Part shown: piece after piece, positions 1 through 9,167 of the stretch
How positions within the stretch are numbered: position 1 is the first letter of the stretch
Layout of the letters: each line of letters opens with the position of its first letter
Origin: an uncultured bacterium
GTDB lineage: Bacteria > Spirochaetota > UBA4802 > JAGODF01
Direction: 5' to 3'
Assembly: GCA_937921485.1 (NCBI GenBank)
Contig: CAKZSV010000036.1
Location: 1 to 39,758, forward strand
Length of the DNA stretch: 39,758 nt
Translations under genes and position numbers: made by a program
The notes under the pieces: model-generated
Told to the model about the DNA's origin: nothing
The model's database searches: none
What the model saw: the letters and a program-made list of their open reading frames with translations, nothing else

Positions 1-1
1 T

Positions 2-472
2 ACCATAATCGTTTTATGCATAGCATATCTCTCCTGTGCGCGTGAGCTTTCCCTTGCACCTCCTATGGGTGCGAAAATTTTATTTTTTGAACAGAATGTG
101 CACGCGAAAAACCGCGCCATATATCAGGCAAATGCCGATGGTGAATTCAAAGGAAATGAAACCACCCATACCTGGTGGGGTGGAATTGTGACGCCTGAAG
201 TTTCTCATCGCCTGCACGCAAATCTCATGGCGAACATACCGGAGATATATTTTATTCTGTCGTTTCCCAAAAGCGGGAAGAAGACATATTGTACTTCCGG
301 CAAAGACAAAAATATGCCGGGATGTGCTATCCCCGCTTTGGAATTAAAAGAAAACGAATTTCTTATTGAAGTATTTGCGCCGAAAGGCCTTTCAAAAAGC
401 AAAGACCTAATGTACCGGCTTTTTGTAGGAATCGAAGGCCAGAAAGAAATAAAATTTTTTAAAATGAAATAA
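2..472 (+). CDS. Exported or lipoprotein-like hypothetical protein, 5' end outside window
   Basis: The reading frame is open to the left edge, so the first ATG at 65 is probably internal. Codons 2-64 encode a hydrophobic stretch (TIIVLCIAYLSCARELSLAPP) that looks like the end of a signal peptide with a loose lipobox ending at Cys (codon 35-37). The mature part of about 145 residues is polar, with aromatic residues and two Cys (YCTSG, PGCAIP), and contains no motif I recognise. A secreted or lipid-anchored envelope protein is the best inference; function is unknown. It is followed by a short hydrophobic ORF and a GC-rich hairpin. The true start cannot be seen. Confidence 0.6.
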   Translation, partial: TIIVLCIAYLSCARELSLAPPMGAKILFFEQNVHAKNRAIYQANADGEFKGNETTHTWWGGIVTPEVSHRLHANLMANIPEIYFILSFPKSGKKTYCTSGKDKNMPGCAIPALELKENEFLIEVFAPKGLSKSKDLMYRLFVGIEGQKEIKFFKMK

Positions 473-494
473 TATCGCTTTTGTTGCCTGTATT

Positions 495-572
495 ATGATA
501 AAAAAAAGGTTGCTCCCGATTGTCCTCATTATGTGTACGCTTGCTGGTGTAGCGGCGAATTTCCTGCAGTGA
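495..572 (+). CDS. Possible 25-aa hydrophobic peptide or signal-peptide remnant
   Basis: ATG at 495 opens a 25-codon frame reading MIKKRLLPIVLIMCTLAGVA then ANFLQ and a stop. Composition is that of a bacterial signal peptide: a KKR head, a hydrophobic core and a Cys. No convincing Shine-Dalgarno sequence precedes it. It could be a very small membrane peptide, or the surviving 5' end of a decayed exported-protein gene. Both are inference, and it may not be expressed. Confidence 0.25.
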   Translation: MIKKRLLPIVLIMCTLAGVAANFLQ

Positions 573-598
573 GAAAAAAAGTCGCAATGGAACGCAAT

Positions 599-625
599 AA
601 AAAAGGGGGCTTTTGCCCCCCTTTT
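599..625 (-). terminator. Rho-independent terminator of the acyl-CoA dehydrogenase gene
   Basis: The left arm is AAAAGGGGGC, the loop TTTT and the right arm GCCCCCCTTTT with one bulged C. On the minus strand the hairpin is followed by six T and lies about 20 bp past the acyl-CoA dehydrogenase stop. The plus strand has only four T after the stem, so it may also stop the upstream plus-strand gene, less efficiently. Confidence 0.8.
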
Positions 626-646
626 GTGTCGAACATGAGCACGATA

Positions 647-2527
647 TTACTGTTCGAGGGCACCGGTGAAAGTGTAGCTCGAGGCTTTGGTCACCGCGGT
701 TTCCCCGGAGAGGATGTAGTCGCAGTGCGCAAAGAATTTCTGAAATTCCGCACCGAGCATAAATTGGCCGGAGAGCACTCTGCCAACGTAGAACGCAGCT
801 TCGCTGTTTTCCGCCAGAAGCGCATCGAGTTCGGGGCCCTTTTTGCCGCCGGTGAGCTCTTTCATTTTAGGAATTGCCACTGTAAGACCCCAGAGCTGCA
901 TCCATGCATGCGTGAGCGCGGTAAACGCTCTCTGCAAGGGTGAGGCATTGGCGAAAATTTGCAGGAATTTTCCTTCCGCCATATCTTTTTTCATCTTTTC
1001 GACGGTTTCGTCCATCTTCGCGAGTCCCTTCTTCATGTTCTCAATGTACTTCTCATCGACAACGCCGGTAGCTTTTGCGATGGTTTCCTGGATGCGCTTT
1101 TTGTACACATTGTAATTATACAGGTCTTTGTTCATGAGGAGTTTGCGCATCGTGAGGTCCATCGATTGAATGCCGTTAGTTCCTTCATATATCTGAAGGA
1201 TTTTTGCATCGCGGGCAAACTGTTCCACGGGATAATCAGAGCAGAAACCGTACCCTCCGTACACCTGTATCGCATCGCCGGTGACTTCCCACGCGGTGTC
1301 GGTATTTCCGGCCTTGCAGATGGGAATGAGGAAGTCTAAAAGGCCCTGCGCTTCGTTTTTCGCTTCTCCCTGCTCCACATGGGTAAGGTCTTCAAGCATT
1401 GCGCAGTAGTACGTGAGTGTCCGCATCGCTTCGACTTTCGATTTCATGGAGATGAGCATGCGCTTCACGTCGGGATGGTTGATGATAGTCACTTTAGGTG
1501 CGTCGGGATTGAGCATCTGGGTGACGTCAACGCCCTGGACGCGGTTGCGCGCATAGGTGACGGCGTGCATATAGGCCGCGCTGGATACTGACATTCCCTG
1601 GCTGCCCACATAGAGGCGCGCTTCGTTCATCATCTGGAACATGATTTTCATGCCCTGCCGCTCCTGCCCCATGAGTACGCCTTTGCATTTGCCTTCATCG
1701 CCGAAACTCATGGTGCATGTTGCGGATGCGGTGATGCCCATCTTGTGTTCGATGCCGCTGCAGACGACATCGTTCTTTGGACCTAAACTGCCGGGGGCTT
1801 TGGGATCGATGTGATATTTGGGAACTAAAAAAATCGAAATTCCTTTTGTTCCCGCGGGGTCGCCTTCAATGCGCGCAAGCACGGGGTGCATCATATTTTT
1901 ATAAAAATTATTGTCGCCTGATGAGATGAAAATTTTCTGGCCGGTGATGTTGAACGTTCCATCAGCATTTTTCACCGCTTTAGTTTTGAGAGCCCCCACA
2001 TCTGAACCGGCATCGGGCTCGGTGAGGCACATGGTTCCGCCCCATTCTCCTGAAAGCATTTTTTCAATGATGATTTTCTTTTCTTCGCTTTCGGGAAGAA
2101 AGTTGATATACATGTTGAGCGCACCGATTGAAAGCATGGGGTACATGGTAAACGCAACGCTTGCCGCAGTGAAATAGTCGGTGGCGCACTGATAGATAAC
2201 TTTCGGCATGCCGGTGCCGCCGATTTCCTGGCTTGAGGCAAGACCGATAAAGCCCGCTTCGTAGTATGCCTTAAGGCCGGGGAAGTACTCTTCCGGAATG
2301 TAAACTTCTTTGGTATCGGGATTGTACCGGGCATGTTTTTTGTCCGCCGCCGCATTGATTGGATAGACCTGCTCAACCGCGATTTGCTCAGCCAGTTCAA
2401 TAGTGGCTTCGAACGTGTCTTTGTCGAAGTCGGCGAACTTGCCGTATTTTGTGAGCTTTTCAACGTCGAGAAGTTCAAAAAGAATAAAACGTACGTCTCT
2501 GGAGTCAACTATTGGATTTAACGCCAT
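647..2527 (-). CDS. Acyl-CoA dehydrogenase, large FadE5/DmdC-like type
   Basis: FAD-dependent alpha,beta-desaturation of an acyl-CoA thioester, the first step of beta-oxidation. The 626-aa length exceeds the roughly 380 aa of classical acyl-CoA dehydrogenases and fits the FadE5/DmdC-like group with added N- and C-terminal domains. Visible motifs are LTEPDAGSDVG (acyl/FAD-binding middle domain) and IYEGTNGIQ near residue 449, where the family's catalytic Glu lies. The ATG at 2527 is chosen because AGGAGG sits 5 bases upstream; the frame extends 28 codons further without a ribosome site. The gene stands alone, ends at a strong terminator, and has a palindrome in its promoter region. The chain-length substrate is unknown. 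The ligase at 34899 and the synthetase at 31188-33237 supply related steps. Confidence 0.93.
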   Translation of the reverse strand: MALNPIVDSRDVRFILFELLDVEKLTKYGKFADFDKDTFEATIELAEQIAVEQVYPINAAADKKHARYNPDTKEVYIPEEYFPGLKAYYEAGFIGLASSQEIGGTGMPKVIYQCATDYFTAASVAFTMYPMLSIGALNMYINFLPESEEKKIIIEKMLSGEWGGTMCLTEPDAGSDVGALKTKAVKNADGTFNITGQKIFISSGDNNFYKNMMHPVLARIEGDPAGTKGISIFLVPKYHIDPKAPGSLGPKNDVVCSGIEHKMGITASATCTMSFGDEGKCKGVLMGQERQGMKIMFQMMNEARLYVGSQGMSVSSAAYMHAVTYARNRVQGVDVTQMLNPDAPKVTIINHPDVKRMLISMKSKVEAMRTLTYYCAMLEDLTHVEQGEAKNEAQGLLDFLIPICKAGNTDTAWEVTGDAIQVYGGYGFCSDYPVEQFARDAKILQIYEGTNGIQSMDLTMRKLLMNKDLYNYNVYKKRIQETIAKATGVVDEKYIENMKKGLAKMDETVEKMKKDMAEGKFLQIFANASPLQRAFTALTHAWMQLWGLTVAIPKMKELTGGKKGPELDALLAENSEAAFYVGRVLSGQFMLGAEFQKFFAHCDYILSGETAVTKASSYTFTGALEQ

Positions 2528-2684
2528 AACCACCTCCTGAATATTGTGATGGAGTTTTATAGTCCGAATAATATTACCGATGAAAAGATTTCCCAAGGGT
2601 GCGTGTGCCATCCCTTGAAAAAAATCCTTGCATGATAATATTATTGAAGATGCGCCGGAAAAATCGCAATTCGCATCTATAATG

Positions 2685-2717
2685 ATACTACGCGATTGAC
2701 CACTGCATTTGTCAATC
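2685..2717 (-). promoter_or_regulatory. Candidate promoter and operator of the acyl-CoA dehydrogenase gene
   Basis: A perfect inverted repeat GATTGAC-N10-GTCAATC spans 2694-2717. Its right arm contains a minus-strand TTGACA (2710-2715). The best -10 candidate is TAGTAT (2685-2690) at a long 19-bp spacing. A regulator bound to the palindrome would cover the -35 box. The palindrome is seen directly; the promoter role is inferred. The rest of the 413-bp gap is AT-rich and without genes. Confidence 0.4.
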
Positions 2718-2876
2718 CAATAATATCATTCAAAAACCTATAAGATGTCATAAGTCATTTATTGACTATTATATTTTTATTTTTAAACATTAAAGGTATG
2801 TTTCGTGAAAAATATAGTCTGATTGGATATATCATAGAAAAAATTCAAAATCGATACCGTCTGTACGGTTTTTTTG

Positions 2877-2905
2877 TTGCCGAAAATAAGCTGGTATTGT
2901 ATATT
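2877..2905 (+). promoter_or_regulatory. Sigma-70-type promoter of the Cys-rich lipoprotein gene
   Basis: TTGCCG (2877-2882), a 17-bp spacer and TATATT (2900-2905) lie 36 bp before the start codon. Just upstream, a mini-hairpin ACCGT-CTGT-ACGGT followed by T7 (2856-2875) resembles a terminator, but no plus-strand gene precedes it. Confidence 0.55.
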
Positions 2906-2940
2906 TAATCCATAATGATTTATATTAACGGGGGTACATC

Positions 2941-3732
2941 ATGAAAAAAATAATAATCAGCATTATTGCGTTGTTGGTAGGAATGGCAGGCTGTTCTGAG
3001 AGCGATAATTTTCAAATTATCGACAATGGCAGCAATGGCATTGAAGGTTCGTATCAGTACGAGGATGTGACAGTATCGTATGCGGTGACATCCGCAAACG
3101 TCGGGAGCAATGATCAGTCATCGGTGATTGTAGTAGTCAATGATAAACGCCTTGAACTCGAAATTGATATGGCCTCTGAAAGTTTTTTGATTGAAGGGTA
3201 TGGTGCGGTATTGACCAATGACGAAAAGGATGCGCTGCGCTTGCTTGCCGGGCACATTGCGGACTATGTAGCGCGGCGTGGTGCGCCTACCACACATGAA
3301 TATGTGATTATTCGCATTCTTGAATACTGGGCGGAATCACCTGGCAATTATGCGATTGAACGGCAGGAGTATGGTTCACCCAATGTGCGTGAGGGAATCC
3401 ATTACGGCATATCTGCCAACGAAGGCATTACGTGTATTCGAAAAGGAACTTGGGTCACCGCAAAGTATGATGATTCTAAAGGAGATCATTCAGAGTCTGT
3501 CCTTGTGGGAAGCACGGCGCGCGCCGGATATGAATGCATGGGACGCTGTGGCGCGGGTTGCGGCAGCTCATCAATACCCAGCGCATGGTGCAAGGACTGT
3601 CTTGATCATGATCAATGCAGCCATAAAAACTATAGTTCAGGTGGCTCTTCCGATCCCAACTGCGGCGATGAATACAGAGAAGCTTCGGATGACTGGATGT
3701 TTGGGGTGGCGCGCGGTTGCAATGGGAGATAA
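2941..3732 (+). CDS. Cys-rich lipoprotein with phospholipase-A2-like His-Asp motif
   Basis: The protein has 263 residues. It starts with a lipoprotein signal (MKKIIISIIALLVGMAGC, Cys18), so it is probably anchored in the envelope. Residues about 25-190 are a beta-rich region without a known motif. The C-terminal 65 residues hold eight Cys, including CMGRCGAGCG, then WCKDCLDHDQC. Phospholipase A2 families carry a disulfide-rich helix with C-x-x-H-D-x-C, in which His is catalytic and Asp binds calcium; DCLDHDQC matches that pattern. A secreted PLA2-like lipase is therefore possible, but overall similarity to known PLA2 is not evident by eye. The gene is monocistronic with its own promoter and a downstream hairpin. 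A GGGGG sequence precedes the ATG. Confidence 0.6.
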   Translation: MKKIIISIIALLVGMAGCSESDNFQIIDNGSNGIEGSYQYEDVTVSYAVTSANVGSNDQSSVIVVVNDKRLELEIDMASESFLIEGYGAVLTNDEKDALRLLAGHIADYVARRGAPTTHEYVIIRILEYWAESPGNYAIERQEYGSPNVREGIHYGISANEGITCIRKGTWVTAKYDDSKGDHSESVLVGSTARAGYECMGRCGAGCGSSSIPSAWCKDCLDHDQCSHKNYSSGGSSDPNCGDEYREASDDWMFGVARGCNGR

Positions 3733-3780
3733 TTAAACTTCATAAGGCACATAAGCGGCGGGTTTGTGAGCACTTGTATA

Positions 3781-3822
3781 ATTCCCCGGCAGGAATACCT
3801 CCGAGGCCGGGGAGTCTTTATT
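3781..3822 (+). terminator. Likely terminator after the lipoprotein gene
   Basis: ATTCCCCGGC (3781-3790) pairs with GCCGGGGAGT (3806-3815), a 10-bp stem with one G-U pair, and CTTTATT follows. The loop contains a smaller AGG/CCT pairing. The T-tract is weak, hence the moderate confidence. Confidence 0.5.
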
Positions 3823-3837
3823 ACATGATATTTGAAC

Positions 3838-3872
3838 GATAAAAAAAAAAGGGATGCCTGTACATGCATCCC
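3838..3872 (-). terminator. Terminator of the tRNA operon
   Basis: On the minus strand, GGGATGC, an 8-nt loop and GCATCCC are followed by about ten T. It lies 13 bp downstream of tRNA-Glu. Confidence 0.85.
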
Positions 3873-3885
3873 TTTTCGCTTCCTG

Positions 3886-3958
3886 CATCCCCGAGGGGAT
3901 TCGAACCCCTGTTGCTGGGATGAAAACCCAGTGTCCTAGACCCCTAGACGACGGGGAC
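3886..3958 (-). tRNA. tRNA-Glu (anticodon TTC)
   Basis: The 73-nt cloverleaf has acceptor arm GTCCCCG, an anticodon stem CTGGG/CCCAG around loop TTTTCAT (anticodon TTC), and a T arm AGGGG-TTCGAAT-CCCCT. The discriminator is G. CCA is not encoded, so the tail must be added enzymatically. The G1-T72 pair is a wobble. It lies three bases after tRNA-Lys and is surely co-transcribed with it. Confidence 0.97.
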
Positions 3959-3961
3959 AAC

Positions 3962-4034
3962 TGAGACGCCGGAGAATCGAACTCCGGACCCACTGCTTAA
4001 AAGGCAGTTGCTCTACCGACTGAGCTAGCGTCTC
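3962..4034 (-). tRNA. tRNA-Lys (anticodon TTT)
   Basis: The 73-nt cloverleaf has acceptor GAGACGC/GCGTCTC, the D-arm TAGCTCAGTCGGTAGAGC, an anticodon stem ACTGC/GCAGT with loop CTTTTAA (anticodon TTT) and a T arm CGGAG-TTCGATT-CTCCG. The discriminator is A. CCA is not encoded. It is the first gene of a two-tRNA transcript. Confidence 0.97.
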
Positions 4035-4052
4035 GGCCGGAACGAGCTTTAC

Positions 4053-4081
4053 CATATAAAAAAACCATCCCTCAGTGTCAA
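4053..4081 (-). promoter_or_regulatory. Promoter of the tRNA-Lys/tRNA-Glu operon
   Basis: The minus strand reads TTGACA (4076-4081), a 17-bp spacer and TATATG (4053-4058). The predicted start near 4046 is about 12 bases before the tRNA-Lys 5' end. This is one of the strongest consensus promoters in the window, as expected for stable RNA. Confidence 0.8.
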
Positions 4082-4136
4082 CAAAAAATGTAACAAAAAA
4101 AAGTGCGTATATAAATGGGATTATCACTAAAAAGTT

Positions 4137-5456
<1,320 letters not shown>

Positions 5457-5546
5457 TCAGTTCATCGCGCACCGGGAGCAGTATGAAAAATTGAACGGAA
5501 AAAACAAGTTTTTTTTTATTTCGCCGTTATTTCGGTGTTATCGCTG

Positions 5547-6236
5547 CTATTTTCTCTTCCCTTCCACGCGGTACACCTGGCGGAAAAGCGGCGGATTGAG
5601 CTTGCCCTTGTCATCGGTGAGGTTTTTCGCGTCAAAAATAAGCAGGGTTACATGGTTGAAAAAGACATAATTCTTGCGATATTTGCTCACGTGGCGGGTT
5701 TTCACAAAGAGGGAGTCTTTGAGTTTGTAGGGGCCACCCGTAGTGGGGTCGATGCCAAGTTTCGGATCTCTTGGAAATTTTTGCAGCGTCCCGAGAGCGT
5801 CGCTGTCCTTGCCGGTTTTGTAGCGGAAATTTGCATGCTTCATTTTGCTATACGGTTTGTCGTTGTCCTCTGCCGCGATTGGATAAGGAACAAAATTGGT
5901 TATGGTGACTCCGCCTTCCCCGTGCCGTGGCATGGTGAAGCTCGATTTATTGAAATCTTCAATCTCATACGTGGCAATTGCGTAAATGTATAATTCGAGT
6001 TCATCATCTGTCTTGTTTTTCAGATTGAATTCGGTAGTGAGCACTTCCCCGAAACCGCGGTGTTCATAGCCAAACATAATGGAAAATTTTTCCACATCGA
6101 AAAGGTGCGTCCTTAACGATTGACTCGGCAGGTTTATGGTTTCATCAGTTTGATTGCCCGCCGTGTTCTGCGTATTCTGGGCGAAGATGGCAACCGACAC
6201 AAGAAACATGAATATTGAAAAAACAATCTTCTTCAT
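5547..6236 (-). CDS. Exported protein of unknown function
   Basis: The protein has 229 residues. It starts with a Sec signal peptide MKKIVFSIFMFLVSVAIFAQ, likely cleaved after AIFA. The mature protein, about 209 residues, is mixed alpha/beta and rich in charged and aromatic residues, ends in a basic KRK and has no Cys, suggesting a soluble periplasmic or surface protein. No family motif is recognised. AGGGAG lies 7 bases before the ATG at 6236. It is separated by 148 bp from the upstream peptidase gene on the same strand and may be its own transcription unit. Confidence 0.75.
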   Translation of the reverse strand: MKKIVFSIFMFLVSVAIFAQNTQNTAGNQTDETINLPSQSLRTHLFDVEKFSIMFGYEHRGFGEVLTTEFNLKNKTDDELELYIYAIATYEIEDFNKSSFTMPRHGEGGVTITNFVPYPIAAEDNDKPYSKMKHANFRYKTGKDSDALGTLQKFPRDPKLGIDPTTGGPYKLKDSLFVKTRHVSKYRKNYVFFNHVTLLIFDAKNLTDDKGKLNPPLFRQVYRVEGKRK

Positions 6237-6384
6237 TGAATACTCCCTGCCGAAATAAAAGTTTATGATAGCTTATGCATATTATCGGCAGATTTCTTGG
6301 AAAAATCAAGATAAAATAATTCCTGGGCGGGGTATGTAAGGTGCTATCCGGAACCGGTGAGCCTGCGTATGCCGCTTTCCAGAA

Positions 6385-7170
6385 TTATTCTGTGACGTCG
6401 TTTTGCGCGCAGGTATCATCGATGGCGTTCACATATATTGGTGCAGCATCTATGATGCCCTTGTGCCCGATAAATCCGCCATCATGTACCAGGGCCATCG
6501 CATTTTCGCCGAAGAGCGCATTCCAGCGCTTGTGAAATTTCGAGGCCATGGGTATGTATGACCAGTGCCATCGCTCTTCCATGTAGCCTGATGTTCTGCC
6601 GGCGGTATAGGGCTGGCAAAAGCCGAATTCTGCCGCGTGCTGTTTCAGCCAATTGTAAAGTTTAGCGCCATCGCCCTTCGCATAATAATTGTTTTTCAGC
6701 ACATTGATATCGAAGTCGGTGCCCCAGTGATGACGCGAGGTGCCGGGCATTGAAGAGGAACGCAAAATGGATTGCGCAATCTTCTTCTCATTTTTCGATT
6801 TTTTTGAAAATTCTTTCCATCGGCGCTCCCAGATGGCTTTCTGTGAATTCCAGTTGCGCGTAGAACTCTGGACCCAGAATTTTACATCGGGAATATCTTT
6901 TTTTAAGGCTTCATACATTTTTTTCAGAGCGCTTGCGGCTTCTTTGCGAAGATACTGCGGTCTATCGCAGGGGATGCCAAAGTCGGAGAGCTTCGCGAAA
7001 AAGGGATGTTTCTCCGGCTCGAAGCGGCCGCGAAGATACTTCTCTTCTTGCGTTGGTCCGTATAATGAATCAGTATCATCAGAAGCGGTGCTGCTGCTCC
7101 GAATGAAAACGAAACAAAGTATGAGACATGGCAATGAGCTAAGGATGATGTGCGTGTATAATTTTCTCAT
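6385..7170 (-). CDS. M15-family D-alanyl-D-alanine carboxypeptidase (VanY-like)
   Basis: Zinc metallopeptidase expected to trim the terminal D-Ala from peptidoglycan stem peptides in the periplasm. The 261-aa protein has an N-terminal membrane anchor or signal (about residues 5-24) and a catalytic domain with the M15 zinc motifs SRHHWGTDFDI and ERWHWSYIP. The start at 7170 (MRKLYTHI) is chosen because it follows GGAAG and a hydrophobic segment begins right after it; the frame runs 66 codons further upstream but overlaps the glycosyltransferase. Even so, the first 32 bp overlap the end of the glycosyltransferase gene, indicating translational coupling. Physiological substrate and partner are not shown by the sequence. 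Confidence 0.88.
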   Translation of the reverse strand: MRKLYTHIILSSLPCLILCFVFIRSSSTASDDTDSLYGPTQEEKYLRGRFEPEKHPFFAKLSDFGIPCDRPQYLRKEAASALKKMYEALKKDIPDVKFWVQSSTRNWNSQKAIWERRWKEFSKKSKNEKKIAQSILRSSSMPGTSRHHWGTDFDINVLKNNYYAKGDGAKLYNWLKQHAAEFGFCQPYTAGRTSGYMEERWHWSYIPMASKFHKRWNALFGENAMALVHDGGFIGHKGIIDAAPIYVNAIDDTCAQNDVTE

Positions 7171-8374
7171 AGACTTCCGCCATGGTGCGTACAGCTTTTT
7201 CCCAGGTGAAATGCGTCTGTACGCGTGCAATTCCAGCTTTCGACATTTTTGAAAGGAGCTTTTTGTCTCCAAGAACATTATTAATTGCATCGGCAAGCGC
7301 AAGATGATTGCGCGCCGGAACAATGATGCCCGCATCCCCCACCACTTCGGGAAGCGCCCCGCCGTCACTGGCGATTACCGGCGCGCCGCACGACATGGCC
7401 TCCGCGGCAGGAAAACCAAATCCTTCGTAGATGGAAGGCACAAGAACGAGTTCCGATTCGTTATAGTGGCGCACGAGCTCTTCTTCAGTGATTTTTCCCG
7501 TAAAGAACACCTTGTGCCCAATCCCTAAATTTTTCAGCAAAAGGTCGGTTTTCTGATGGTGCGGCGCGCCTCCATCAACTACCGTAAGAGTTGCTTCGCC
7601 TTTCACATGCGGCAACGCTTTTGCTGCGTACGCGAATCCTTTCTTGCCGTCTTCCACATTGCCAACGAAAAGAATTTTTCCTTTTCTTCGCTTGATGCCG
7701 GGGATGGGACGGAATATGGATCTGTCCAGACCGTTGTAGGCAACAGTCTGTTTATCAAGCGGCACGCCGAAATAGGTATGATTCATTCGCTTTGAGTCTT
7801 CAGAAACGGTGATGATGTGATCGAGTCGTCTGGAAACGATTTTTTGCATCATAATCGGATAAAACATCACCGCCTTTGCCTTGCTCACAAACGATGCGCC
7901 ACGCTCAATGACATTTTCAAGATCAATCGACAGCGGATGATGGATGGTCGCGACGACGGGTATTCCCAGCGATTTCATCAACAAAAGGCCGTAGCCGAGA
8001 CATTGGTTATCGTGAATGATGTCGAATGTGATGCGGTCCGAAATTTTCCGAAGATAAAGATACGCGCGAAGGCTGAATGCGTTTATTTCGGAAAAGGAAT
8101 TGAGCCTGGTGCTCAGGTATTCGTATGCGTTGAGCGGAGAAAAAATGCTGAAAGGCTCTCTCTCCTCGATGATATTAAAACCTTTTCGAATGAAATATTG
8201 TTTGTTGTCCAAGCGATGAACCGTAACGCCTTTCATCGGCAATGGCCAGGGAGGTCCCACGAGTGCATGCACCTCATGGCCCTGGCGCGCCAGTTCCTCC
8301 GCGACGTATTTGAGATATATGCCCTGACCGCCGCAGTAGGGATTCGCCCGATAACAGAGCAGGCAGACGCGCAT
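7139..8374 (-). CDS. GT4-family glycosyltransferase
   Basis: Retaining GT-B glycosyltransferase, 411 residues, probably acting at the cytoplasmic face of the membrane on a surface glycan or lipid. The N-terminal domain starts MRVCLLCYRANPYCGGQGIY, with the family's glycine-rich acceptor loop. The C-terminal nucleotide-sugar domain has GKILFVGN and the E-x7-E motif EGFGFPAAE followed by AMSCGAPVIASDGGALPEVV. It overlaps the acyltransferase stop by one base (TAATG) and the peptidase start by 32 bp, so the three genes form one unit. The sugar donor cannot be told from sequence. Confidence 0.93.
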   Translation of the reverse strand: MRVCLLCYRANPYCGGQGIYLKYVAEELARQGHEVHALVGPPWPLPMKGVTVHRLDNKQYFIRKGFNIIEEREPFSIFSPLNAYEYLSTRLNSFSEINAFSLRAYLYLRKISDRITFDIIHDNQCLGYGLLLMKSLGIPVVATIHHPLSIDLENVIERGASFVSKAKAVMFYPIMMQKIVSRRLDHIITVSEDSKRMNHTYFGVPLDKQTVAYNGLDRSIFRPIPGIKRRKGKILFVGNVEDGKKGFAYAAKALPHVKGEATLTVVDGGAPHHQKTDLLLKNLGIGHKVFFTGKITEEELVRHYNESELVLVPSIYEGFGFPAAEAMSCGAPVIASDGGALPEVVGDAGIIVPARNHLALADAINNVLGDKKLLSKMSKAGIARVQTHFTWEKAVRTMAEVYEKIIHAHHP

Positions 8375-9006
8375 TACCGCGGGCCTCCGATTTTTTCGTA
8401 GAGCGAGCCAAGGTGCACCACTTTTTTGGGGTCTATGCGCTTTTTGATGCGCGCGGGATTGCCGGCAACGACAACATTCGGCGGAACGCTTTTTGTCACC
8501 ACCGAACCTGCGGCTATGACGGAATTTTCACCCACGCGCACGCCTTTGGTAATAATCGCCGAATCGCCCACCCACACGCCGCGCTCCAGCACAATCGGCG
8601 CGGTCTTGCCTACGAGCATGGTGCGATCGTGTATGTCGTGCCAGTCCGCATCGGTGAGATAGCAGAAGTTGGCGAGCATGCAATCATCGCCAATCGACAC
8701 ATGCGAGGCGCTGGAGATGCGCACACCGTGCATCACAAGCACATTGTTTCCGATGTCGATACGACCGGTATGGCCGCCGAGCTTCACCGAAGTGATGGTG
8801 GTGCGGGAGCCGTTGCCGCAGATGAAGACGATATTTTTCCCGAGAGAGATATTCGGGCCGAAAATATCCACATTCCAGATTCCCCATACAAGGGGGCGCC
8901 CCTCAATGTGCGCGAATTTCTTCTTGAAGCGAAGATGATAGTGCAGCAGAGTACGGTATTTGAAAATCACCCTTTCAACGGCGGATGGTTTGAGTTCCTT
9001 TTCCAT
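8374..9006 (-). CDS. Left-handed beta-helix (hexapeptide) acyltransferase
   Basis: Protein of 210 residues (224 if the upstream ATG at 9048 is used) ending in a hexapeptide-repeat domain: VSIGDDCML, GVWVGDSAIITKGVRVGENS, then VIAAGSVVTKSVPPNVVVAG and NPARI. That ending is typical of NodL/maltose-acetyltransferase/WbbJ-type O-acetyltransferases, which move an acetyl group from acetyl-CoA to a sugar hydroxyl. Neighbouring GT4 suggests decoration of the same glycan. Neither possible start has a strong Shine-Dalgarno sequence; 9006 (MEKELKPS) is preferred because the upstream 14 residues look untranslated. It is the first gene of the acyltransferase-GT-peptidase unit. Confidence 0.88.
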   Translation of the reverse strand: MEKELKPSAVERVIFKYRTLLHYHLRFKKKFAHIEGRPLVWGIWNVDIFGPNISLGKNIVFICGNGSRTTITSVKLGGHTGRIDIGNNVLVMHGVRISSASHVSIGDDCMLANFCYLTDADWHDIHDRTMLVGKTAPIVLERGVWVGDSAIITKGVRVGENSVIAAGSVVTKSVPPNVVVAGNPARIKKRIDPKKVVHLGSLYEKIGGPR

Positions 9007-9167
9007 AAGAGAAATCCGGGTAAGAGTTTTGGCCTGAAAACCAGCCATCAGTGCACAGATAGCGAAAAGGCCTTTTCGTGTCCAATGAATTTTTGTTGAC
9101 GTATCGGCAACAATAGTATGGAAACTGTTTTCTGTTGAGCGCTATTGCGACTGCACGGTGCAGCGAA

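Noticed and set aside
2856..2875. Mini-terminator ACCGT-CTGT-ACGGT-T7 suggesting a small RNA ending here
   Set aside because: No convincing plus-strand promoter is seen upstream in the gap, and the stem is only five pairs.
3320..3736. 138-codon frame overlapping the Cys-rich lipoprotein gene in another phase
   Set aside because: The lipoprotein frame has the signal peptide, ribosome site and promoter; the overlapping frame has none.
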